From NCBI RefSeq assembly GCF_024362695.1, contig NC_065420.1:13679420-13743419 (forward strand): a stretch of 64,000 nucleotides of DNA, read 5' to 3'. This document shows positions 33,938-43,499 of this stretch, piece by piece. Numbering within the stretch: the first letter of the stretch is position 1; each line of letters starts with the position of its first letter. Origin of the DNA: Pectinophora gossypiella. Taxonomy: Eukaryota; Arthropoda; Insecta; Lepidoptera; Gelechiidae. The position numbers were made by a program, and so were the translations under genes. The notes beneath the pieces are model-generated. The model was not told the origin of the DNA. It saw only the letters and a list, made by a program, of their open reading frames with translations, and made no database searches.

Positions 33938-34300
33938 GCTCCCGAGTATATCCCAATTGGGGTAGTCAAAGGTACTATAAGCTCCAAAAGTCCAATCAGT
34001 TTCTTCAAAAGTAATAGATTTACAGACTGTTTCACTTAAGACCTTCTGAATACGCGTCGTTTCTGTAATAGACCACAAACACCTACAAAAACATCAATTT
34101 TATAATTATGACGACTAATGGTTCGTATCACCACTGTTTACAAATAACTCGCCAGCTCAGTGACTGATCTTTTGTTCTTTGATTGTACATCTATCGCAAG
34201 ATGAACTAAGTAACCACACTTCACCGAGCTTTCTGTTAGAACATCATGATATCATGATAGGCGGTGAGCCGTATCGCCGTCTATTATGGTCGAGCCAACT
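33938..34300. repeat. Repeat L, longest copy
   Basis: 'taagctcccgagtatatccc', 'aattggggtagtcaaaggta', 'aactcgccagctcagtgact', 'catctatcgcaagatgaact' and 'gataggcggtgagccgtatc'. Pieces recur at 20536, 30672, 57876 and 60200. No coding frame found; class unknown. Confidence 0.55.
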
Positions 34301-34336
34301 GTGTTTGTGAAACCTGCACTTAAGAACATTATCATC

Positions 34337-34430
34337 TCCCTAGCATTATCCAGATTTTCACAGGGTCCGCTTACCTAACGTGAAGTTTTGACAGGTACGG
34401 TTTTTTACAGAAGCTGCCTGTCTTCTAACC
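34337..34430 (-). repeat. SINE C, 3' end only
   Basis: 'ctccctagcattatccagat', 'cagggtccgcttacctaacg' and 'ttttttacagaagctgcctg'. Confidence 0.75.
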
Positions 34431-34505
34431 AACTGTATACACGACAACACACTGTGAAACTGTAAACTGCACTTAATATAAATTAATAAATCATTTTGAC
34501 TTTCA

Positions 34506-34813
34506 ACGACTTCAGTGGTCCAGTGGTTGAGCGTTAGGCTGACAATCCGGAGGTTGTCGAGTTCTATTTCCGGTGGACATATCACAAAAAATACTTTGTG
34601 GTCCCTAGTTTGGTTAGCAGATTACTGGCTAATCACCAGGTTGTCCGAAAGTAAGATGATCCGTGCTTCGGAAGGCACGTTAAGCCGCTGGTTCCGGTTA
34701 CTACTTACCGTTGTAAGTACGTAGTCGTTACATGCGCCATGTCAGGGGCCTTTGGCTTTTGGCCAGGGTTGATGAGGTTGATACTCCACCTCACAACCCA
34801 TACGATAGTAGAA
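34506..34813 (+). repeat. SINE A, full length
   Basis: Head TGGTCCAGTGGTTGAGCG, degenerate B box, core 'gcttcggaaggcacgttaag', 'catgcgccatgtcaggggcc' and tail 'cacaacccatacgatagtag'. Confidence 0.85.
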
Positions 34814-34814
34814 G

Positions 34815-35195
34815 ATTTGACATTCACAAATTCACAAAAAAACGTTCGATTATACATAAATCACTATCAAACTTACATTCAAAAAAGGGATTAAGAGAGA
34901 AATAATAATTTAGAATAAAATAAAATATATTCATTGCCAGTGACAGTTTACATTTATATTCATTTCGAACGTTTATGAAATCCCTATTCTAAGCGAAACT
35001 GGCTCCTTTAGGCCCAAAATAAATACATCGAATATTCTAGAAAATAACCTCAAGAACTACCATTTATCGCGTCGTTATTATTTATTATTTTCTTTTATTT
35101 ATCTTTGACACGTGACATTTACGATAAAACGTTTTTACGATAAATTATTTCTTATCGCATTTCGTTTGTCGCTAAATTATTTATGTTATCCTAAA
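34815..35195. other. No gene seen
   Basis: AT-rich intron sequence; nothing recognised. Confidence 0.4.
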
Positions 35196-35198
35196 CTA

Positions 35199-35510
35199 AC
35201 AGCCTCAGTGGTCTAGTGGTTGGAGCGTCGGGCTCACGACCTGGGGTCCGGGTTCGATGCCTAATGGGGGCATAATCGAAACCACTTTGTGAGACTGTTC
35301 TTTGTTTGGTAAGGACATTGCAAGCTTGTCCGAAAAAGTAAGATGAGATAAGAATCGGTGCTTCGGGCACGTCAAGTCGTTGGTCTCGGCTATTATAAAA
35401 CACCTCTACCAACTCGCAATGGAGCAGCGTGGTGGAGTATGCTCCATACCCCCTCCGTTTGATTGAGGGCAGGCCTGTGCCCAACAGTGTGATGTATATA
35501 TGAAGCTGTT
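35199..35510 (+). repeat. SINE B, full length
   Basis: Head 'gtggtctagtggttggagcg' with B box GGTTCGATGCC, 'ttgtttggtaaggacattgc', 'tggagcagcgtggtggagta', and tail 'ggcaggcctgtgcccaacag', ending in 'gctgtttatgtttta'. Confidence 0.85.
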
Positions 35511-35579
35511 TATGTTTTATGTATCCTAAACTAAAACGGTTGGACTCGGATTGGCCTGGGTATAAACTTTACCTTATAG

Positions 35580-35890
35580 GACACTACGAACACGTCATCA
35601 TATTATAAAAATCTCGGTATTACTGTGTGCCGACTGCCGACTGACGCGTAAGTGCAAGCGAGACAAACAGTGTGCGCGGGCTCCCATATTATTTAACGGC
35701 TTGCGACCATATCAGGCTACAGTAAGACCTAGAGAGGGGAGTTAAATCTCGCTGGAAACCGATATGACTTGGTTTGGAGCGGAGTGAGTGCGTTCTATAA
35801 CTTAGTTATTCTGTATTTCGTAGCATAGTGCTACGCATGCTACGAATGTAGTTATAAGCTACGACTTACCTACGAATAGATTAAAAGATT
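35580..35890. other. No gene seen; O-type repeat traces
   Basis: 'aagtgcaagcgagacaaaca' and 'gtaagacctagagaggggag' resemble the segments at 37610-37990 and 60550-60710. No ORF. Confidence 0.4.
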
Positions 35891-35901
35891 TCAAAACATT
35901 T

Positions 35902-36130
35902 TTTTTGTCGTGACTTATTGTAGATTTGCCGCAGATGACATTAACTACTTGGCCGGACAAATGGAGAGCGCTGAAGGCTCTCACCCGGTCAAAGTTTAAG
36001 ACAACAGATTCCAAAACAATTTATTTTCTGTTTCCATCGAAACTAAAGTCAGTGTATGGCTTCCATTACAATTCCAGCGCTCCTCATTTGTCCGGCCAAG
36101 TAGATGCCATCTAAGGCAGATCTACTATAA
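35902..36130. mobile_element. Two D fragments facing each other
   Basis: 35902-35998 reads 'ttttttgtcgtgacttattg' to 'gaaggctctcacccggtc' (minus-strand D). 36074-36130 reads 'gcgctcctcatttgtccggc' to 'ggcagatctactataata' (plus-strand D). About 75 bp of other sequence separates them. Confidence 0.65.
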
Positions 36131-36284
36131 TAAACCCATCATCTTGTAACCCCCATTTCCGACTACAATAAAAGGCCCAACCTTACAACATTTTTAACAA
36201 AATAAATATATTCGCTGTTAGGCCGGGACTCCACCAAAGCCAAGACGAGATAAGCGGAGAGGAGATGTTTTTTAAGCAACCAAT

Positions 36285-36420
36285 CATCATCATCTACCTA
36301 GCATTTTCCCGCTTTTCACAGGATCCTTTCGTTTTCTTTTTTGACGTGACTTATTGTAGATTTGCCGCAGATGGCATTAACTACTTGGCCGGACTTCACA
36401 GGGTCCGCTTATCTAACTAC
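36285..36420 (-). repeat. SINE C fragment interrupted by a D mini-copy
   Basis: 'catcatcatctacctagcat' and 'ttcccgcttttcacagg' on the left and 'cacagggtccgcttatctaa' on the right are one SINE C end split by the insertion at 36327-36394. Confidence 0.75.
36327..36394 (-). mobile_element. D mini-copy 1 (68 bp) with target duplication
   Basis: Only the last ~57 bp of D (ttttttgacgtgacttattg to ctacttggccggac) is present. It is flanked by a 12-bp duplication TTCACAGG(A/G)TCC at 36315-36326 and 36395-36406. Minus-strand orientation from the T-run. Confidence 0.85.
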
Positions 36421-36449
36421 TATGGACTATGGAGTTCCATTTGTTTCAG

Positions 36450-36640
36450 AAATCAGAATCATTTATTCAACGTAATTATCATGGATAAACTTGTTGAAGG
36501 TCAATGTAATATTTTTGAATTTACGTCATTTCGCAAGGTGTTATGTCTGAGGAGAAGAAATGACAAGAAACTGCAACAGCAACACATTTTTTAAATCAAT
36601 GAGGGTATATTACAAGTTATTTAATAACTAGAGGAACACA
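36450..36640 (+). mobile_element. LINE P 3' end, copy 3
   Basis: 'tcattcaacg/attatcatgg' type start, then 'ataaacttgttgaaggtcaa', 'acgtcatttcgcaaggtgtt' and 'atgacaagaaactgcaacag'. Reverse of 58975-59150. A short open frame here is part of the repeat, not a host gene. Confidence 0.65.
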
Positions 36641-36654
36641 CTCAGTATCAGACA

Positions 36655-36795
36655 TTTTTATCATTTACATTTCGATCCTGATATACCTCTTGCTTCCTCC
36701 ACATTCATCAATCGTTTCGCACACGCACGCAGGTTGAGAGTAGATCGTACTAAACCTTCTCTAAGGACATCTACAATATGGTGTAGTTCTTCTTC
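36655..36795 (-). mobile_element. LINE H C-terminal fragment
   Basis: 'ctcttgcttcctccacattc', 'atcaatcgtttcgcacacgc' and 'aaccttctctaaggacatct' are the reverse of the 15140-15260 segment coding for the RACMKRLMNVEEA-type end. Confidence 0.7.
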
Positions 36796-37131
36796 TGCAA
36801 ATAAAAGAAGATACTTTCTTTGCATTTATAGCATAATCGTCTATATTTTATGTCAGAATGCGTATTGAGAACTCAACACCTCGCACACTCGCAAGGCCAA
36901 CCAGCACACATATCTGATACACAGTACGCATATCCGCACAGCTTCGGTGGATTCACCAGAGCTGTAAAACATCCTTACCTTTGAACAGTTTTAAGTAATT
37001 GAACAGAAACTTTGTATAAACAGGTTATTATAAGATTAGTAATTATCTAGAAGATATTAATGCATCAGATTAACTATCTCGGAACTGACTAAGCAGCCAA
37101 ATTACTAAATTGTATAACAGTATTTTATGGT

Positions 37132-37285
37132 TCTTTTTTTTAAAGAACTAGAAGGGCTTGTGCCGAGATTTTTCGTGCAGCTTCACTTCCCCAGCTATAT
37201 ATTGAAGCTGCAGTAGTTTTGGGTGGATGAGACGTTTGTTATGTAAGAAATGGCGATTTAACGTGTAACTATGTTACCTACTTTT
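37132..37285 (+). repeat. Repeat E, diverged copy
   Basis: 'gaactagaagggcttgtgcc', 'gcagcttcacttccccagct', 'gggtggatgagacgtttgtt' and 'taactatgttacctac'. Confidence 0.65.
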
Positions 37286-37718
37286 CTCGCACAGCACACA
37301 GCACACATCTCCGCTGTGGTGGAGTCCCGGCCTTAGCCCCCGTTTGGGCGTCTAAGGCACGCATTAGAGTAGTATTATGCAAAAACCGTCATCGTCACGT
37401 TCGTGGGCACTGCACCCCATTAGTAAGGCTTTATTCAACGACAGGGGGCCGCTAACGATCGCGCTGGCTAAGCAACTTGGTAAAGAACGTTTTAGCCGGG
37501 AAATTGTTTAGCAGAATTTTTTTCCGAACAATTTTGTGTCAAGGACAAAAAGCACATAAAATTTGACTAAAGAAATGCGGTTTTTTCTTAATTCTTAAAT
37601 TACGCACGACCTAAAAAATGACTGATTCTCCTTACCGCGTATGTGCGAGCGAAACAAACAGCCCGTGCGCGTTGCCGCTTACTCCTTAGCGGTTTTTATC
37701 TATCTATCTATTCAGCCC

Positions 37719-37781
37719 ATTTTATTTTGACGTGACTTATTGTAGATTTGCCGCAGATGGCATTAACTACTTGGCCGGATT
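37719..37781 (-). mobile_element. D mini-copy 2 (63 bp) with target duplication
   Basis: The same ~57-bp terminal piece of D as at 36327, ending at the same internal point (acttggccgga). It is flanked by the perfect 10-bp duplication TATTCAGCCC (37709-37718 and 37782-37791). Confidence 0.85.
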
Positions 37782-38082
37782 TATTCAGCCCGCATCCACC
37801 CATTGCTGGATATAGACCTCCTCTCTTTCACGCTATCCTTTCCGGTCCTGTGCAAGTATCATCCACTGCTTTCCGGCATACCTCACAATGTCATCCTTTA
37901 CAGACATTTAAACTAAATTACGACCTAGAGGAGGTGAAGTAATAACTCGGCGCTGGGTACGAATTAGTGCGGGGCGTAGAGTTACCGTTGTATTAAGAAG
38001 ATATGCAGTCCACACGATAGAAGAAATCCACCAAGCAAGCGAAATTGTTTAAAAAATGAAAATTCTGAGTATTTTCACTTCT

Positions 38083-38160
38083 CTTCTATCGTGTGGGTGA
38101 AAATCTTGGTGTCAAGGTTATTATTGAGCCGCAAATAGCCCCTGACATGGCGTAACGTCT
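38083..38160 (-). repeat. SINE A, 3' end fragment
   Basis: 'cttctatcgtgtgggtgaaa', 'tgtcaaggttattattgagc' and 'gcccctgacatggcgtaacg'. Confidence 0.7.
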
Positions 38161-38489
38161 AGTGTAAGGTACAGGGTGGTTCAAGAGTGCAGGCGATAAG
38201 AGCGCGCAAACGACGCTGTGAGACAGCCGAAAGAGATTTGCTGCTCTTTTCAGACGTAATATATAATACATGTATATATAGGCTCGGCAAAATTAATTGC
38301 GACTGAGTAAAAACTGTGTATTTTAGGTAATTCCAAAGTGTTTCAATGCTTTGCATGTCACGACGTTAATATTACGATCAAAACGTTTTGGTTCTGTTTT
38401 TATTCAGAATCTAAATTTGGGAGTGTCAAGAACAAATAAGTGGGTTTTATCTCTTTATCAGGGCTTGTCATATCATAACTTTGTTTCAG

Positions 38490-38623
38490 TGCGGTCTACT
38501 CTGAACACGCGTGCGTGTATGAAACATTTGATGAATGTGGAGGAAGCAAGAGAAGTGTGTCAGGATCGAAGCAAATGGAATTCCATAGTCTCTGTTACCC
38601 CGATGGGAAATAAAGTTTATGTA
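38490..38623 (+). pseudogene. LINE H C-terminus and tail
   Basis: The + frame reads TRACMKHLMNVEEAREVCQD then RSKWNSIVSV, the H-family C-terminus, followed by 'gggaaataaagtttatgtat'. Only about the last 40 codons remain. Confidence 0.75.
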
Positions 38624-38900
38624 TGATAGCGCGACAGCGAAATATTGAAAATCTAAATATTATGTTAACTGTAAACAACACGTGCGGCTAGCAAACAAAC
38701 AACACCTGCACTTGTTTACGACACACGTGCAAGGTACGGTAGTGGGGACAACCCTTATAAGAAGGCGAGCCGCACGAGTTGTACCATTCTTGTGTCGAAC
38801 TCCGTACAGAGAACATCCAATAAAAGTAATCCGTGACAGTGAGCCATTGTTTAACTGGCGCTATGCGTCCTCCACAAAGGTCACTGTTACCTTGGGATCA
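38624..38900 (+). repeat. Possible solo LTR or other repeat
   Basis: 38624-38684 is identical over 61 bp to 56743-56803 (tgatagcgcgacagcgaaat to acaacacgtg). After it come a TATA-like 'cccttataagaaggcg' with 'ttcttgtgtcgaactccgta' and an 'aataaaagtaatcc' signal, a layout that would suit an LTR promoter and polyadenylation region. No matching internal retrovirus-like region is nearby. Tentative. Confidence 0.35.
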
Positions 38901-39280
38901 GAGTATAATATTCGTACTCTAACATGTATGTATGTATTTGTAGGTACTATAATAAAATGTAACTAATTCACGAAACATTATACAGTATTACACTGAATAT
39001 AGTTCGTATACCGTAGAGTATTGTGGTTTCATATACAGTTCCATTTGGAAACTAAATGGTACAAAATGTTATATTAATATCAACACTGTAAACCTTTCAT
39101 TTAGTACCTAGTGCCTACATTGTCACTGAATTTACTACGAAATCAAATATACAAACTTACTTACATTTAGTACCCACTGTTCTAACCTCAAAATAATCCA
39201 CTATTTTGTGAACTATAAATTATTATTAGTATAGGGTAGGTACGGAATAATATAACAACATAAGATGATGACAATCGTAC
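38900..39280. other. No gene seen
   Basis: AT-rich intron sequence. Confidence 0.4.
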
Positions 39281-39282
39281 AA

Positions 39283-39480
39283 GTTCTTTTGGACCTGTCC
39301 AATCTTCAGGTTAGGTAAGCGGACCCTGTGGAAAAAAGGTCCGGTTTTTTACAGAAGCGATTGCCTGTCTGACCTTCCAACCCGCGAAGGGAAAACCACG
39401 ATGTTTTCCTTCACCGCTGAGCACGATCACGTGTTCAGCGGTGAAGGAACATAAATGCTCAAAAATAATTCGAAAACAAA
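39283..39480. repeat. SINE C, rearranged into a palindrome
   Basis: 39292-39333 reads in the + orientation (caatcttcaggttaggtaag), 39345-39437 in the minus orientation (ggttttttacagaagcgatt ... ccttcaccgctgagcac), and 39438-39470 again in + (gtgttcagcggtgaaggaac). The two 'cagcggtgaagg' blocks form a near-perfect palindrome at 39409-39450. Confidence 0.7.
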
Positions 39481-39489
39481 TAAGACTAT

Positions 39490-40415
39490 CAAAACTCCTA
39501 CTACTAGAAGTATTTTCTGGAACATTGACTTTGAGCTAAACTATACTATATATTATATTATATCTGTTTTATATATGTATATACTTATCTTGTAATATAC
39601 TTATTTATGTAATTATCAATAAGTAGTCTATATACGTATTTAGTAATATTAGTAATAAGTATACATTTAGTTTACTTGCTACTCATAGATATTAACTCAT
39701 TTATTGCGTGATAATACTGGCCCACTGAGTTTCTTTCAGGCTGTCCAAGGTTAGCTGGAAGAAATCCCAATTAGGGATAAGCTCGCCTATGCTTTATCTA
39801 ACGATAAATTATATGTAAATTTTCTTGTATTCTAAAGCAATAAAGAGTATACAAACAAACTATCATTGGTTTAGGCCTATGCTGTATTCGAACCTACTAC
39901 CTCAAAGTGAATATATATCCGCTTAATATAATATATGAGAAAAATTCTAGATTATTATTATAAAGCTACACAGATATTATTTATGAATATTTCCTTATGC
40001 TTATAATTACCTAATATTTTTCTAAATTCAATTTTTAAGTTTGCTTCGTAATTTTAATTTTACTTTATTTGTAAATATTTAACCTTATTTTTTTTTATTA
40101 TTTTTGTTATTATTTTTATTTAAAAATAAACCCTAATATATTTATTCAGAAACAATAAGAATAAAAAACAGAATGTAAATCCACCACAGGCTTCGTTACC
40201 CTTAATTGTATAAGTTATTTACGCCGTAATTGTCATAATATAATATTACATAATTAAAATTTAAAATTCAATGTCAGTTACAATATCGTAACCTTCTAAA
40301 TTTAAAATGGTTTTAATGTATGTGATGTGACTGTACTTTATAAATAAATAAATAAAAGTGAAAGACACCCGTTCTACCAACTGGGCTACCACAGCTGAGT
40401 GGTTCTATCTTATTA
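39490..40415. other. No gene seen
   Basis: Very AT-rich with long T and A runs. A stray SINE C-head-like block 'tggtttaggcctatgctgta' is at 39866-39905. Confidence 0.4.
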
Positions 40416-40417
40416 TG

Positions 40418-40562
40418 TACGGTCACGAGCATTAATATGTATACACTTTGGTACCATGTCACATTAACTTTTTTGAAAAATTGAACTGTATGTCTCACTA
40501 AATGTCAAATATGTTAGTGCGACAGAGTCCTAAAGTGGGTACGTTATATTGCTCATGACTGT
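40418..40562. mobile_element. MITE-like element I, copy 4, intact
   Basis: Starts 'tacggtcacgagcattaata' and ends 'attgctcatgactgta', with 'ggtaccatgtcacattaact' and 'gttagtgcgacagagtccta'. It ends 40 bp before exon 3, so the branch-point region of intron 2 lies in or next to it. Confidence 0.7.
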
Positions 40563-40602
40563 ATGTATGTTACGACTGATGGGTGTGCATTATTTTGTGC
40601 AG

Positions 40603-40719
40603 GTGTCATGGATCCGCCACCGCGACATCCACCTGCTGACGTCAGGCCGGATGACTTACACCTCAGACCAGAGGTTTATCAGCGTCCACAATCCTCACAC
40701 TGAGGACTGGATATTGAAA
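40603..40719 (+). CDS. dpr: Dpr-like gene, exon 3: Ig domain 1 core
   Basis: Acceptor 'tattttgtgcag' ends at 40602; donor AAA|GTAAGT starts at 40720. Exactly 39 codons, phase 0 at both ends. It codes for VSWIRHRDIHLLTSGRMTYT, then SDQRFISVHNPHTEDWILK. The Ig tryptophan (VSW), the RHRDIHLLT strand and YTSDQRF are near-invariant in Dpr proteins, which makes this the most diagnostic exon. Skipping it would keep the frame but destroy the Ig fold. Confidence 0.95.
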
Positions 40720-40762
40720 GTAAGTAACGGGTAATTTATTCATAATATTATGTTTTTACATA

Positions 40763-41035
40763 ACGCGCTCGATCTGCGATTGTTGAAGTTAAGCAACTTT
40801 CGCAAAGGCCGGTCATAGGATGGGTGACCACAAAAAACCAAATAGTTTTCATCTCGAGCTCCTCCGCGCTTCGGAAGGCACGTTGAGCCGTTGGTCGCGG
40901 CTGGATAAGCAGTCGTTAATAACCATCAATCCGCACTGGGCCCGCGTGGTGGTTTAAGACCCGATCTCCCTATCCATCCATAGGGAAGGCCCCTGCCCCA
41001 GCAGTGGGGACGTTAATGGGCTGATGATGATGATG
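40763..41035 (+). repeat. SINE F: 5S rRNA-derived SINE, full length
   Basis: 273 bp flanked by a perfect 13-bp duplication ATGTTTTTACATA (40750-40762 and 41036-41048). The head contains 'tgttgaagttaagcaacttt' and 'ggatgggtgacca', in the order and spacing of box A and box C of the 5S rRNA internal promoter. It is followed by the core 'gcttcggaaggcacgttgag' shared with SINEs A and B, then 'ccgcactgggcccgcgtggt' and the tail 'cccagcagtggggacgttaa' with (gat)n. Other copies: 32279 and 51722. Confidence 0.9.
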
Positions 41036-41165
41036 ATGTTTTTACATAGGACTGTGCCCACTACAGCGTATCATACTAGGACCGTACTAGGACGGTGTCA
41101 GCAACGGACCGGCGCGTGCAGCACGCGAGTGTGCCCACTGCAACGGAGCAACCCCGTTCTCGGTC

Positions 41166-41543
41166 GGTAGTCTTTCGTGTGGGTTGTGAGGTAGATTACC
41201 ACCCTCATCAACCCTGGTGTCAGGGTTATTATTGAGCCGCCAAAGGCCCCTAACATCGCCCATGTAACGACTACTTACATCAGTAAATAATAACCGGACT
41301 AACGGCTTTACGTGCTTTCCGATTCGATTATCGACACCCGGTATTGCCGGTATCGACACGTCAAACAATTAAAATGGAAACGCTTTCCATGAATCAGATG
41401 ATCAGAATGTAATATCCTAACGAAACTAGGGATCACAAAGTTATTTTTGTGGTATGTCCTCACCGGGATTCGAACTCGTGACCTCCGGATCTAAAGCCCG
41501 AGACCGAGAACGCTCAGGAACAACGCTCGACCATGGAGGACTG
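41166..41543 (-). repeat. SINE A with an internal insertion
   Basis: Reverse tail 'tgtgggttgtgaggtagatt' to the head 'cgctcgaccatggagg'. About 60 bp around 41325-41395 (cgacacgtcaaacaattaaa) are foreign and match the SINE-head junction at 30493-30535. Confidence 0.75.
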
Positions 41544-41574
41544 TATCATTTTAGGACCGTGCTAGACCCGGACC

Positions 41575-41912
41575 TTTTTTTTTTTTTTTTACGTGACTTA
41601 TTGTAGATTTGCCGCAGATGGCATTAACTACTTGGCCGGACAAATGGGGAGCGCTGAAGGCTCTCACCCGATACAACGTTTAAGACAACAGGCCTGAGGG
41701 TGCCCAGTTGGGCGCGAACCTCGGGCTCAGGGCGTCGTCTGAGAGGAAAAATATTTGAAAGAATTAATCGACCCTAGTGGGTCGATAGCGATGAGCGCTG
41801 AATGAGGGAAATCGTCGACCACGCCGGCGGGGTCGGTATCGGGGTCCTGAAGTGTTTGGTGTCGCGAGCTGAGTGGCTGCCTCTATGGCTAGAGTAATAG
41901 GGTCGTCGGGAT
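41575..41912 (-). mobile_element. Retroelement D, full copy
   Basis: Long T-run, then the complete D order to 'gggtcgtcgggat'. The flanks 'ctagacccggacc' and 'ctagaaacggacc' (11 of 13 match) are a probable old target duplication. Confidence 0.8.
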
Positions 41913-42284
41913 CTAGAAACGGACCGGCATGTGCAGGACGCTACCGTGTCCACTGCAAAGGAGCAACTCCGTTCTCGCCGCGAATTCTGGCCGGTCCGTG
42001 TATAGCACGCTACGGTGATGGTCGGTGACCGAACGGTCTAGTGGGCGTTGCACAATACAAATTCGTACGAAGAATATTTTCTTTGCAAGCAAAGAAAACA
42101 AGTACCAGGACGGATACGGTCCTAGTATGATACGGTGTGGTGGGCACGGACCTTAAGATTCACACTGATGGTGTAGACAGAGATGTATGTAAAGTATACC
42201 TATACACCCACTTCTCGCCAGCTATGTTTAAGTTGCATGCGATTTGGCGAGCACATTGCGATATAAAGTTTAACTCAAATTCAA

Positions 42285-42412
42285 TTTTTTTCAAATTCAA
42301 AAATATCTTTATTCAATAGGTAACATAGTTACACTTTGAATCGTCAATTTTACATAACGAACGTCTCATCCGCCTAAAACTACTGCAGCTTCTCACAACC
42401 TGTATAGCCGAA
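42285..42412 (-). repeat. Repeat E, 3' part
   Basis: 'ttcaaattcaaaaatatctt', 'ggtaacatagttacactttg', 'cataacgaacgtctcatccg' and 'ctcacaacctgtatagccg'. Confidence 0.75.
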
Positions 42413-42419
42413 TTTGAGA

Positions 42420-43195
42420 GAGATATACTTACAGTAGTTTTAGAAGGATAAGATATTCGATAAAGGATATTTTTATTTTTATAAAAAAAGTAAATAAGCA
42501 TATTATATAAATAGATAATTGTTATATTTTTTTCTTTTGGTGCTTACTGATTTTTGTACGACAGTCATACCGTGCTGTCCGTCTCCGTTTCGAAAACGAA
42601 GAAATGTGTAATATAAAAAAGTTATGCGTAGAAAAATTAACCGAATTCAAATTAAGTCAAATAAAAAGTAAGAAATAATAGTTTATTCAATACAACGGTG
42701 GACACCACACAGTCATAATACAGCTGTAAAGTGTTACTACCCATATAGACTAACATAATATTATGAATGTTAGTATGTACTTGTCACATTGACTGCGGTC
42801 CTTCTTTTTTGAAGTTAACAAATACTTTATTGCACAAACAGGAAAAAACAAAATACAAAACAAAAGAGAAATAGAATTAGTACAATAAATATTATTAAAA
42901 AATATAAAAAAATAAATATTAAATATAAATTAATTTAAATATAAAAATTATATTAAATTAAATATTATTGTTAAAATAAATACTATATTCGTCTTCGCTG
43001 ATAACAATGTTTACCCTAAGGAATTATATCCAGAACTCGATAAAACAGATGCTCATTTTCGGCGCAAATTAATATAACATGCTCTGTCTTATCTCGTCGT
43101 GTGGAAATGACAAAGACAGATTAATATCTTTTAATATTAGTTGGTAATTGCCAAGAGAAATGGGAATTTATTTCGGTCTTACTTAATTAAGGCAA
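42420..43195. other. No gene seen
   Basis: AT-rich, with a long A/T-only stretch at 42880-42980. Confidence 0.4.
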
Positions 43196-43200
43196 CATAA

Positions 43201-43498
43201 CGTAACATCCGGTTTGATTCCCGATGGAGACATTGTTGAAAACACTTTCTGATACTGTCTTTTGTTTGCTCAGGACTTTTCAGGCTTGAATCACCTGATT
43301 GTCCGAAAAAGTAAGATGATTCCGTGCTTCGGAGGGCACTTTAAGCCGTTAGTCCCGGCTATTAGCCGTAAAAACACCTCCACCAACCCGCATTGGAGCA
43401 GCGTGGTGGAGTATGCTCCATACCCCCTCCGGTCGATTGAGGGGAGGCCTGTGCCCAGCATTGGGACGTATATAGGCCGTTTATGTTATGTTATGTTA
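43201..43498 (+). repeat. SINE B, nearly full length
   Basis: Head reduced to a B-box-like 'ggtttgattcccgatgg', then 'gcttcggagggcactttaag', 'ccaacccgcattggagcagc', tail 'ggcctgtgcccagcattggg' and 'ggccgtttatgttatgttat'. Confidence 0.85.
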
Positions 43499-43499
43499 A

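Larger units (their letters stand above)
36221..37332. mobile_element. Harbinger-like MITE K, filled with insertions
   Basis: Ends GGCCGGGACTCCACCA and TGGTGGAGTCCCGGCC, flanked by TTA on both sides, the target-site type of PIF/Harbinger elements. Inside are a SINE C fragment with a D mini-copy (36285-36420), LINE P (36450-36640), LINE H (36655-36795) and repeat E (37132-37285). Related ends are at 50261-51437 and 63845. Confidence 0.7.
41049..42152. mobile_element. TIR element with two nested SINE-like insertions
   Basis: Left end 'ggactgtgcccactacagcg' and 'tatcatactaggaccgta' pair with the right end 'tacggtcctagtatgata' and 'cggtgtggtgggcacggacc'. SINE A (41166-41543) and retroelement D (41575-41912) sit inside. 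Without them the element is roughly 390 bp, with an internal duplicated block (gcaacggaccggcgcgtgca / gaaacggaccggcatgtgca). Confidence 0.65.

Noticed and set aside
40763..40830. 5S rRNA gene
   Set aside because: Only about 70 bases resemble 5S rRNA, joined to a SINE core and flanked by a target duplication.
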